The notes beneath the pieces were generated by a model. It was not told the origin of the DNA. It searched no databases and worked only from the letters and a program-made list of their open reading frames with translations. From contig CM074129.1 in assembly GCA_037178625.1 (NCBI GenBank), positions 3,224,001-3,288,000 on the forward strand: a stretch of DNA of 64,000 bases, read 5' to 3'. The stretch comes from Skeletonema tropicum. Its lineage: Eukaryota > Bacillariophyta > Thalassiosirophyceae > Thalassiosirales > Thalassiosiraceae. Of the stretch, positions 9,158-18,071 are shown in pieces (position 1 is the stretch's first letter; each line of letters opens with the position of its first letter). Position numbers and translations under genes: made by a program.

Positions 9158-11443
9158 ATGGTAAAAGAGAAGCCGGGGGGGGGCGCCTAAGCCTTCCAAT
9201 AAGAGGAAAACCACGTCTGAAAAGGCGGCGAAGCCATCAAATAATAATAAATCGGCTGCGAAGCTGGATGCCAACGAACGTGTCGATCGAGAAGAAGATC
9301 CCCCCTGCGTATGGGGCGAAAAAATCGAAGGGGGTTGCGTAGAGCAACTTAGGGGCCCCCTCATGTATTGCTATGGTGCTGTTGCATGCAATAACACGAT
9401 GCACTTGGGTTGTTACATCGAAGCTTTGAAAATCACAACAAATAAAACGCCCTTGGAAGTTCTTGGTATTGATAAATCATTATTATCGTCAGCAGATTCT
9501 AAACATTTTCATTGGTTGAGATGCCATGAACACTGCAATCATTACAAAGAATGGCGTCGATGTTTGTCATCGAAGGAAGGTGAGATGGGGACGAATCAAC
9601 CGGAAACGTATGTGCAAGCTTCGGCGTATCATAGTAGGGCCGATAGTAGTAGTGACGAAGACGATCGAAAACAACCTGCTAAGAAGAGGGGTAGGGATGA
9701 TTACCTGTCGGACGATGATACTTCTAGTGATGATGATGGTGGGGGCAAGCAACCCAGTCGAAAGAAGTGGAATTGTGTCAATGACGATCTAATGCCATAC
9801 GATGGTAGTCGCAGCAATAGCGAAGAAGGATCTTGCAGCTCTATGGACTCTAACAATGACGATACAAGTGATGATGACAATGACGATGATGACAATGACG
9901 ATGATGACCATGGTGATGATGATGATGATGGTAATAATAAAGGCGGGGGAGCATTGACGGCAACGACAACGAAAAATAAGGCTGCTAGGGTAGGCAATGG
10001 GACAGCAGCAGCGGAAAGGATGGGAGCAACAGCGACAACAGAAACAGCAGCAGCAGCAGCAGCTGGAGCAACAACATCTATTGAAGATGCTGCCGCCGCA
10101 TTCGCCCGAAGGAAATTCACGGTGGATGGTATTGAGTTGCAAGCAGAAGATAAGAAGAAAATAGTTGGAGATGTTGTTTGTCGGCTTCTGCGTGATCATC
10201 CCAACCCAGACGGGGAAAATCAGTCGATAGATCCTAAGGATTACCCCCAAATGTTTGACGGATGGGTTAATCCAGCATGGTGGGAAATTGTGTTTGAGAC
10301 ATGGCAGGGGTTGTACGCAATGCTGGATGGGAAAAAGAAAATCAAAGCAAATGTTGGGGGCCCATTTTCAGAGCTTGCATGCAAGTTGGGTTGCATCTTT
10401 CACACTGAACTATGTGAGGATGAAACTTGTGACCTCTGTGATCGCAGTTTGCCTCCTAGATTGCCGTTTAGAGTAATGGTACGTCGTAGTGTGTGATTTT
10501 GTGTATGTGTTGTATTCGACCATCTAACATTTCTTTTCGCTTCTGCTTTACACAGCCCCTTGCAATGAGGAGGGTAGTCCAAAAGTTGGTGGATTGCTAC
10601 AAGAAGGCAGCTCAAGATGCAAAGTGCACCAAGTCTACGGCAACTGCCAAAAAGGCTCAACAACAGAAGAAAGCCAAAAAGTACCTGCAGGGGAAGAATG
10701 TCCCTAGCTTTAAATTCTCTCCTACAAAAGTGGCGGATCATAAATGCCCATGCTGCGGTCACAAGTACCTCCAAAAGTTGAAGACAGACGAAGACATGGC
10801 CAATGCAAACAAGGAGAGACGTAAGGAGTATCAAGCTAAGATGAGGAAGTTCAAGAAGAAGCCCGTGGCACAGCGGAAACCAGCTAACAAACCTCGTCTC
10901 AGAGAGGAACCTACGACATATAAATGCCCTTGTCTCTTTTTGAAAGGTAGTAAATGTCCTCTTTGCAAGGGTTCAAACATGGATAAGTGCGAAATTTGCA
11001 ATTGTGTATGCCAAGTTGGGCCATGCGAATATAAAGATTTTGAGGCTATATCTCGCGCAGCTCAGTCACGTGCCCGTGGATTGGAAGAGAATACTGCCCC
11101 TGGAACTGTTTCTGATAATGTTGAATCATTTGTCTCTTTGTTGTCTAACTCCTTACTGAACGGACAACGTGATTTACGGGCAAACAATATCGAAGAGACA
11201 ACGAATAACATTGCAGGAGCTGGGGCAGCGTACGTATCCAGAGCCCAAATTACTGATGATCAGCGACATTCCATTTCACAACAAATGGGTGAACCCACTT
11301 CAGTTTTGCGCGACAAAACCCACATCAGCGAACTTCAGAGAGCAGGAGCTGACAATCGATACTACAATAATAGGCTCCACCGTCCATCTTACTCACGCTT
11401 CCTCAAGCGGACCATGAAGGAAGGAACATCCCCTGGGCACTGA
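9158..11443 (+). pseudogene. Cys-rich zinc protein of the inner transposon, two exons, frame break in a G9 run
   Basis: An ATG at 9158 in strong context (GCTGCCATGG) opens a frame that stops after ten codons, because a run of nine G (9175-9183) puts the rest out of frame; with one G fewer it continues to the stop at 11443. A GT-AG intron of 77 bp (10479-10555) is phase 0. The resulting product is about 735 residues. About residues 45-125 carry a cross-brace-like Cys/His pattern (C-x5-C-x4-H-x2-C, then RCHEHCNH) as in PHD/RING-type fingers. An acidic, Ser/Asp-rich stretch (about 160-260), an Ala-rich part and a conserved-looking block with NPAWWEIVFETW follow. The C-terminal part has several CxxC knuckles (HKCPCCGHKY; KCPLCKGS; KCEICNC). 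Nucleic-acid or chromatin binding is likely; the role in transposition is unknown. Confidence 0.7.
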
Positions 11444-12043
11444 ATTGAAACAAACTCCACATAAAAAGCCAAGACACTCCCAATTGAATGAGAAAGGCAC
11501 TTTTGCTCCTGTGCCATGGTCTCGCCAATTCGTGAGACAACGAGACAACTTGGCCAATTCGTGAGACAACTTGTCCGCTAACTGCTCGGCATCGTAGCGA
11601 GGAGAGTCGTCGTCCTCTATCACAAATTCGTCATCTATACGCAGAGTCGGCGACGGACATGAGTTTGTGGCGCCCTCCCCATTGTTGCCCTCGTTGTTCA
11701 TCCTATTCTTATATCCGCACATCTGAAACAGCGCATAGAACCCACCCAGGCCATCTCTGCTTTCAATTATACTGATAATCGTATTAATCAAATCACATGC
11801 TAGCTGATTGAAGACCCACTCAATCGGTGCTTCGTATGGCCGATAAGGCGGGCGGCAAATAACTCTATGACCAGCACCATAGATGGCATCATAAATTTCG
11901 CTTGCTTTGTGGGACGAAAGATTATCATGCATCAGGGTCCGTTCTGGCTCGTCGTCCTTGAAACGCGGAAACACTTCATCTTCCAGAAAGGATTTGTATC
12001 CTTCAATTGTCGTCCCACTATCCGTGGAGGCACCTACGGCCAT
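11393..12043 (-). pseudogene. Tc1/mariner-type DDE transposase, C-terminal part only
   Basis: A 216-residue frame. It has the second and third catalytic acids of a DDE_3 transposase: Asp40 in LMHDNLSSHKA and Glu75 in PPYRPYEAPIEWVF, with 34 residues between them (the DD34E spacing of Tc1-type enzymes). Upstream the frame stays open only to about 12112, inside the terminal repeat. Neither the first catalytic Asp nor the helix-turn-helix DNA-binding domain is present. The protein cannot be a complete transposase alone, so the element is either defective or depends on another source. The C-terminal tail beyond residue 110 has low similarity to anything I know. Confidence 0.8.
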
Positions 12044-12157
12044 AACGCCATTGAGTTGTATCGGATGATGAAGTGAGTTTAGAGTTAAGCGAAAAATATT
12101 TTTTTGGCCTTATTTTCGCTTATTATTTTTGAATTTTCGAAAAACGACAATTGTTAA
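12029..12157. repeat. right terminal inverted repeat of inner transposon
   Basis: 129 bp, the inverted partner of 8962-9091. It overlaps the 5' end of the transposase fragment frame. The TA at 12155-12156 is the second target-site copy. Confidence 0.9.
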
Positions 12158-12170
12158 TTACGCTGTAGTA

Positions 12171-12512
12171 AAAATTTGGATTTGGAATTTTGGATCTTTA
12201 TTTCGTTTGGTGCGAAGGGCGGTGCGGATGTGGATCTATTGGTGGTGTTTCGTAGGAAAAGCGAGAACAGCTGGAAGATGATGATGTCACACAATCATTC
12301 CCGGTTTAAGAGATGACGCCATACGCCAAAAGAACCATGACGCAGATACCTACATAGCAACACATCACAAAAGCTGCCATTGCTTTTACATGCATGCACG
12401 CAAATTACACTTCAGAATTCGACATCAATCCAGCAAATAATAATCCCGCATCGTAACGTTGATTCTTTTGGTGCTTTGGGAACCACAGTCTACACAAACA
12501 TAAACATCCAAC
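12171..12512. other. intergenic region, promoter side of the aldo/keto reductase gene
   Basis: About 340 bp after the outer transposon. It contains only leader and promoter sequence of the following gene; no repeat or gene is seen. Confidence 0.35.
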
Positions 12513-13742
12513 ATGCAAAACATCTATCAAAGCACTTCTTTACTTCTCTTGGCCTTCGGGGCTGGTACTGTTGATGCCTTCTCAACATCAAATGCGCCTT
12601 CTTCTACTACGGACACGACACAAGTCGGATCACTCACTGTACCAACCATTGGCTGTGGTACCATCGCCTGGTCGACTGACTTTGGCCGCCCAAATCCCGA
12701 GCTCGAAGACTTGGTCTCTACAGCATCCACCAACCAAAATGGAATATTCTTTGACACAGGCGAACGATACGGATCGCATGCAAAAACTGCTCTGGGTATG
12801 GGATGGGGAGAGACAGAATGCTTGGTTGCCAAGCTTCTTAAGGAGAATGATGCAGCGGGAAATGATCCGACGAAGGCAGTTGTGGCCACGAAATTCACAC
12901 CTTCTCCTTGGAGAACGACTGTGGAAAGTGTTGTAGAGGCATGCGAGGAATCACGAAAACGATTAGGAGTGGATAGTATTGATTTGTATCAGATCCAAAT
13001 GCCTGATATTGTGAAGCCGCTACGAAGATTTGGTATTGATAAATGTTATGACAAGGTTTATTGGGACGGTTTAGCCGAATGCTATCATAGAGGCTTGGTT
13101 CAAAACGTAGGTGTATCAAATTACGGCCCGACACTTGTCACTGAGTGTCATGAGCATTTGGCAAAGCGAGGCGTTCCTCTTGCATCGAATCAGATTGCGT
13201 ACAGTCTCATTGGAAGGCACAATGGAGCACAGAAAACTCTTGATACATGCAACGATCTTGGAGTTAAGGTATTGGCGTACTACCCATTTGCCATGGGTTT
13301 ATTGACAGGAAAATATACAAGTGCAATGCCAGAACTTTCCGCAGAGCATGCACTCACTAGTTCACTAACAAAGAGTCGACGAAGCAAATTTGAACAAAAA
13401 GATTTGCTGAGGTACGCTAATGGAGGCAAGGGCATTCCTGCAGGTGGTGTAGCACCGTTGTTAAGTACCATGGAAAGAATTGCCAACGATCGTGAGAAGA
13501 CTGTAGCTCAAGTTGCCTTGAACTACATTATTTGCAAGGGTGCTGTTCCAATCCCTGGAGCACGAACAGCTGCGCAGTATGATGATAATATGGGAGCATT
13601 AGGATGGCGCTTGACTGAAGCAGAGGTTAGTGAAATGGAGACTGTGGCTGATAACTTGGGTTTCTCCTTTGATGGGGCAGGATTCAAACGAAGTAATGCA
13701 AAGTTCGTAGGTTATGGAATGGAAACATGGTCGTTGACTTAG
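12513..13742 (+). CDS. aldo/keto reductase, plastid-type presequence
   Basis: A 409-residue single-exon protein. The first 23 residues form a signal peptide ending GTVDAFSTS, a diatom plastid cleavage motif with Phe at +1. The TIM-barrel body has the AKR landmarks: GCGTIAWS, the catalytic Asp and Tyr in FFDTGERYGS (about residues 88-97), Lys in VVATKF (about 127), VGVSNYGP, ASNQIAYSLI, and PIPGARTAAQ near the NADPH phosphate site. The usual active-site His of YQxHWP is replaced: here the strand reads LYQIQMPD. Such a change appears in some AKR branches and alters rate or preference rather than excluding catalysis. Probably an NADPH-dependent carbonyl reductase of the plastid; substrate unknown. 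Confidence 0.88.
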   Translation: MQNIYQSTSLLLLAFGAGTVDAFSTSNAPSSTTDTTQVGSLTVPTIGCGTIAWSTDFGRPNPELEDLVSTASTNQNGIFFDTGERYGSHAKTALGMGWGETECLVAKLLKENDAAGNDPTKAVVATKFTPSPWRTTVESVVEACEESRKRLGVDSIDLYQIQMPDIVKPLRRFGIDKCYDKVYWDGLAECYHRGLVQNVGVSNYGPTLVTECHEHLAKRGVPLASNQIAYSLIGRHNGAQKTLDTCNDLGVKVLAYYPFAMGLLTGKYTSAMPELSAEHALTSSLTKSRRSKFEQKDLLRYANGGKGIPAGGVAPLLSTMERIANDREKTVAQVALNYIICKGAVPIPGARTAAQYDDNMGALGWRLTEAEVSEMETVADNLGFSFDGAGFKRSNAKFVGYGMETWSLT

Positions 13743-14533
13743 ACATGATGTCGATGATGAATGTATGTCCTGATTCTGCTTTGATTGTATATTGTTGACT
13801 ATTAAACCTAAGCTTTTGTATAATATCTACATTCCAGCATTTGATTTCATTCTTTTGAGATACGAGATACAGATAGACACAAAGACTCGAGATGTTTGCA
13901 CAACTCTTCTCAAGCAGAACATATCTACAGAGGCACCTCTCTTTGCTGACAGGCCAAACTCAACACCAGCTCCTCAGCCTTGCATGACGCCACGTTCCAT
14001 CCCATGCTGCATTCATCCAAAACGACCATACTAGAGATACTACCACTTCTGATATGCAGTGAAGCATGGGAACCGTTGAAGATGCATGCAGGGACTGCAG
14101 GGACTCGTTTGATCCCGTGGACTCCCAGTTACAGAACATCCAAGACCCTGTTTCTGTCCTTTTCTGTCGTGGACCCAGCCCAGCTCGCGATAGTTTTCGG
14201 GCAAAATAATTTTCTCCTTGAGTTTTAGCGCACGTAATTGCCCGTCTGCTGAATTCTGTCATAAGATACTAGATAATGATGGAAGCGTAGTCAAAATGAG
14301 AGTTAGAGTTATTGCGTACTATCCCCCATTTTCTTCGAAAAGCCTGAAGGAACTCATTTCCAGAAGGAAATCAAGATGCACGACCAACACTTTTGCACAC
14401 TTGATGTACTTTCCATTGGTCTTGATATTACATTACTGCACGGACAGGAATTACTGTACCAAACAAATCAAACAACCATAAAATTTCCGCGTCGTCAATA
14501 GACACTACCTCATCTACATTGAAAGAGATTTGC
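13743..14533. other. intergenic region of 790 bp
   Basis: It lies between the AKR and DUF6824 genes, both on the plus strand. Open frames in both strands at 13960-14260 lack any recognisable protein character and a credible start. I see no gene. Confidence 0.35.
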
Positions 14534-15856
14534 ATGAATAAGTCAAATCTCTCACCCAAGCAACACCAAAGCAATAAGAACCCACCAACCACAGCGGAAA
14601 CAAAAACTGCTCAGGCAACTTCAGCAGGAGAATTTATCTACAACACCATGCTTCCACCACAATCTACCATTGAATCTGCCGAGGTTCCCCTCTCCTTTAT
14701 TTCAGGAAAAGCTACCAATAGCCAACGTAGTATGGATCTCATGATCCGATCAGATGACTTTGATTTTGTTCCAACGGGGGACGGCGGCGTACAAATTTCC
14801 AACGCGAAGCCCGGTCTAGAAACAAGTTCGGACTTTGTGGCTCAGAACTTTCTCTTCTCCACCGCCAAGCACGAACCGCTGAAGGATACCCCACGGCCTC
14901 GGCCGTTGAAACTGGAGCGTGTCTCTACCGGTGATTCAATCTTGAAGGAACCAATGGGACGGATAACGAGCTCAGACTGGAAAATGGGAGAGTTCAGGGA
15001 TGAGTCTTCTTCTGCCATGAAACAATTACTGGGCAGACCAAAACCCCCCTGCATTGGATCGCTCTGCTCTGGTATGCAACGGATGTCCACTGAGGATGGG
15101 GATTTAGAAGGCGGCAGTATTCCAGCCCGCCCCCCCGTAGCCAGATTGCCTTCAGACATGTCAGCAGATTGGGTTGGTGATTTTGGTAGAGAGCAGGCGG
15201 CACCTCTAGGACCTGTAAGGCCATCGCTATTTGATGAAAAAGAAAACTCGGACCGGAAATTAATGTGGACGCCTCCACCTCCAACGTATACTGTCCCACT
15301 TGCTCAATCACCAGCTACCGCATCCAGCACAAGACAAAGCACGAAAAACTCATCCTCCGTAAAAGCAAAGAAGTCATCTTCTTCAAAGAAGAAGAAAAAG
15401 CCGAAGCGTGTCATTGATGAAGGAAGTATCTGCGTACCTACTGATGATGATGTGTTATTTGGAAGGGGCGGATTTACAAACTCCCACCCGGGTAATATCA
15501 GATTTCGCGAGAAGGCTCTTGAATTCCGTCCTGTGTATGAAAGAAGTTCCAAGGAAGAGAAATATAACATATCACAAATGCTTCTCGAAGCTATCACGAG
15601 TGAGGGTGCTCGTTTCCTTGAGAAGGGTCAGGATGGGGAGTGGCATCAAGTAATTGGCAATGGGGCAAGGAAGAAGGCCAGCCAGGCACTTCGTGAGAGA
15701 ATGAAGGGTACCCCACGTCGTAAGGGCGGTGCTTCTGCTAATCTGACGAGTAGCTTGACGAGTGTAAAGAGTGTCAACAGTCAGTCACCGGAGCCTGCAG
15801 AAGCTTACTTCGCGCAAGAAATCAACGGCGATACTGGCGATGTATATGCTGTTTAA
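14534..15856 (+). CDS. DUF6824 domain protein, putative nuclear regulator
   Basis: The ATG at 14534 is the first in frame and gives 440 residues. The N-terminal two thirds are disordered, Ser/Pro/Thr-rich and contain short motifs around tryptophans (SSDWKMGEF; SADWVGDFGRE). A Lys/Ser-rich patch (about 280-296, KKSSSSKKKKKPKR) resembles a nuclear localisation signal. It precedes the conserved module at about residues 300-390: PTDDDVLFGRGGFTNSHPGN ... KEEKYNISQMLLEAI ... WHQVIGNGARKKASQALRE. This module is the diatom-expanded DUF6824, characterised by DVLFGRGG and a later G-x-G/ARKK stretch; a DNA-binding role is suspected but not established. The short upstream frame without ATG is ignored. 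Confidence 0.85.
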   Translation: MNKSNLSPKQHQSNKNPPTTAETKTAQATSAGEFIYNTMLPPQSTIESAEVPLSFISGKATNSQRSMDLMIRSDDFDFVPTGDGGVQISNAKPGLETSSDFVAQNFLFSTAKHEPLKDTPRPRPLKLERVSTGDSILKEPMGRITSSDWKMGEFRDESSSAMKQLLGRPKPPCIGSLCSGMQRMSTEDGDLEGGSIPARPPVARLPSDMSADWVGDFGREQAAPLGPVRPSLFDEKENSDRKLMWTPPPPTYTVPLAQSPATASSTRQSTKNSSSVKAKKSSSSKKKKKPKRVIDEGSICVPTDDDVLFGRGGFTNSHPGNIRFREKALEFRPVYERSSKEEKYNISQMLLEAITSEGARFLEKGQDGEWHQVIGNGARKKASQALRERMKGTPRRKGGASANLTSSLTSVKSVNSQSPEPAEAYFAQEINGDTGDVYAV

Positions 15857-16189
15857 GTGTACCTGTTTCACTGCAATAGATAAATATAAATTCGTAAATG
15901 TTTCTTATATTCTCTCTTATGCATAATTCTAAAGGGCACTCAGTTGTTGCATGCGTCATGCCTGCTTGCTTGCTCTTCCCTACGGTTTTATGGTATCTTC
16001 CTGCCTTGCTCCTGACTTGCCTTACTATTGCTGAATTCAAGGAAGGTAGATAGATAGCTACAGTAGATAGTAAATATTACATTATTTTACCATACCACCA
16101 GTTTTTAGTTTTGCACAAAAAACAAAAAACGTACAAAAAACGCATCGTGACGATGTCGAAAGAGTTGACATAGGAGTAACAGGCAATCG
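15857..16189. other. intergenic region of 333 bp
   Basis: 3' end of the DUF6824 gene and leader of the next gene. It is AT-rich with A-runs near 16110-16140. Nothing else is seen. Confidence 0.35.
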
Positions 16190-17895
16190 ATGAGAGGCAT
16201 CAACGCAATGAATCGTTGTTTCGTATTCTTCTTCACCCTTGCGCTTGACCTTCGGGCGGTCGTTTCTTTTGCGACGCTTCGAAGTCAACAGTTCACCAGT
16301 TCTTCGTCTCTCTACTCTACACCTCCGCCAGTAACCTCTATCAAAGAAGAACTCGAGCAGCAACCATCGCCACCGGCGGATATTCAACAATCGCTTCAGT
16401 CGCTAGCGTCGACAACTCTTTCATTACTCTCTGGGGATGAAAATGCAGCTGCTCATCTGTTAGGAGGTGCTTCACAAAAACGACACGTCGTCACAAATGT
16501 CTTCAAAGCATATGATGTTTGTGAAAGTGGAACACTGAGTTTGGAAGAAGCCCGCTCGTTATTTGCAGATCTAGCAAGAAGCATGGTATTGGAATTAGCA
16601 AAAGGGAGTAGTAGGGACGAAGATGGTGGGTTTGTTTCACCAGCTAAAGCCCACGCACAAAGAGTGCTGGCGGATGATGAAGCTGGAAATACTATCGACA
16701 GAGTTGCGAATAAATTATTGTTGATTGCTGATACCGATGGTGATGGAAAGATTAATTTGATGGAGTTGGCTCAATTATTCGAAACTGTATTTGAGGCCAA
16801 TCTGAAAGATAGTGACAGCGATGGTGCTGTGAGTGGGACAGTTTCCTCAACCATTGCGCGCACTTGGCAGGATCGTTGCAGTTACTTCCACCAAGAGAGC
16901 GAGCTATCGCTTCAGAAGCAGCAGATAGGTCAGCTTTATGGAATGTTGGTGTGCCAGGTGATGACCATTCTCTTCGTCGTGTTGTATTAGAGGTAAATGG
17001 GAAGGGAAATGAATTCCGACTCTTTATCTCTTGTTGGGCTTGGTCTCAGCGCCGATGCAAGTGCATACTTCTTGCCAGGAGTTGGGCATTGCTCTTGATG
17101 CTGGAATACATGTGTCATCTATCATGCCTAAAACTGTTCTTTTAACTCACGGCCATCGATGATCACATTGGAGCATTACCTGTTCACATGTCAAAAGGTG
17201 CCATGTGTCTAGTACCCAGACTGATAGAGCCATTAGTGAATAAGTTTCTTTTAGCAGGAAGCACAGTTGAACTATGGCGACCCCAATCAAACAGATGAGG
17301 AAACAATTCTTGCTTTGGGAAAATTCAATGTTGTTGGTGTTGATGATCGTTGTCGGATAATGTTACCAAAGGATAAATATATGGGCTCGCCAACACCAAT
17401 AGGCATACAAGTTTTTTCGGCACCACATAAAGAAGGTGTACCAGCTTGCTCCTACGGTGTATTTCGTCAAAAACAACGACTCAAGCCTGAATTTCAGGAA
17501 ATGAGCAAAAGCGAGATTGGAGCCTTTCTTCGTGAGAAGAGGTCTGCTGGAAGCAACGATGACTTGAGCATTACTGAGAGCTATGACGAGGGAGTGATCT
17601 TCTATACTGGCGACACAACAATCACACTTCTTCGAGAGCGATGGGAGGAGATACTGCCGAAATACAAGTATATCATCCATGAAGTCACGTTCTTAGGTCC
17701 GCCGTCTTCCGATTTGGACGCAAGTGTGAGAGCGAAGGGACACACACATTATGCCCAGCTTCATCCTTGGATTCTCGCTTTCCCACAGACAACTTTCATT
17801 TGTGTCCATTGGTCTCTGAGATACTCCAAGGAAGGAAATCATTAGTTGGTTTGACAAGAACTACAACGGTGTACCGAAAAACGTCGTCCTGTGGT
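16190..17895 (+). pseudogene. EF-hand plus RNase Z-like metallo-beta-lactamase gene with several frame breaks
   Basis: The first 220 residues are in one frame (16190 on): a signal/transit presequence (LRAVVSFATLRS) and two EF-hand regions, the second canonical (DTDGDGKINLMELAQLF). After about 16856 the coding signal jumps frames at least five times (about 16856, 17030, 17090, 17155, 17260, 17835). Across those frames the order is that of an RNase Z / metallo-beta-lactamase fold: the zinc motif HGH-x-DHIGALP at about 17145-17175 with one base too many inside it, ILGRFN-like ALGKFNVVGVDD, then VIFYTGDTTIT, KGHTHYAQ and CVHWSLRYSKE, ending in VPKNVVLWL before the stop at 17893-17895. Introns cannot explain a base gained inside the metal-binding motif. 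Either a decayed gene or a poorly corrected stretch. An EF-hand/RNase Z fusion would be unusual; it could also be two genes. Confidence 0.6.
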
Positions 17896-18071
17896 TATAG
17901 AATACATACTACTTTATTTCATACTTCTTATTTGCTGTTCATTTCGACGGTGTTCCTCAAACTCCTCCCTGACACGAATGTACTCCTCTGTGGGGAGTGC
18001 ATATCTCAATTGTCGCAATACATTCGCATCGACACAACCTCCTCCTACTGGTGCCTGTAGCCTTTCTGGTA

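Larger units (their letters stand above)
8965..12154. mobile_element. inner Tc1/mariner-like transposon with long terminal inverted repeats
   Basis: A 3190-bp element with ends ACAATTGTCG...CGACAATTGT, flanked by TA on both sides (8963-8964 and 12155-12156). Near-perfect inverted repeats span 8962-9091 and 12029-12157. It carries two genes in convergent orientation that overlap by 51 bp: a plus-strand Cys-rich zinc protein (9158-11443) and a minus-strand DDE transposase fragment (11393-12043). The transposase frame begins within the right repeat, so part of its coding sequence is duplicated in the left repeat. The TA duplication and DD34E spacing fit the Tc1/mariner superfamily. It is inserted inside the right terminal repeat of the outer element. 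Confidence 0.85.
7151..12168. mobile_element. outer TA-flanked DNA transposon, interrupted by a second transposon
   Basis: The left terminus reads CTACAGAGTAATTAGGCCGA and continues ATCCTTACGG. The same sequence in inverted orientation appears at 8946-8962, is interrupted by the inner element, and resumes at 12157-12168 (ATTACGCTGTAG). Removing the inner element and one TA copy restores an inverted repeat of about 30 bp with one mismatch and one single-base indel. Both outer ends abut TA (7149-7150 and 12169-12170), the target duplication of Tc1/mariner-like elements. Without the insertion the element is about 1.8 kb. It contains one plus-strand gene (7495-8494), no recognisable transposase, and repeats of CCGTAAGG near both ends. 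It is probably non-autonomous, or uses an unknown transposition protein. Confidence 0.8.

Noticed and set aside
9567..10250. Ser- or Ile-rich minus-strand frames
   Set aside because: These are shadows of the GAT/GAC-repeat acidic region of the transposon zinc gene.
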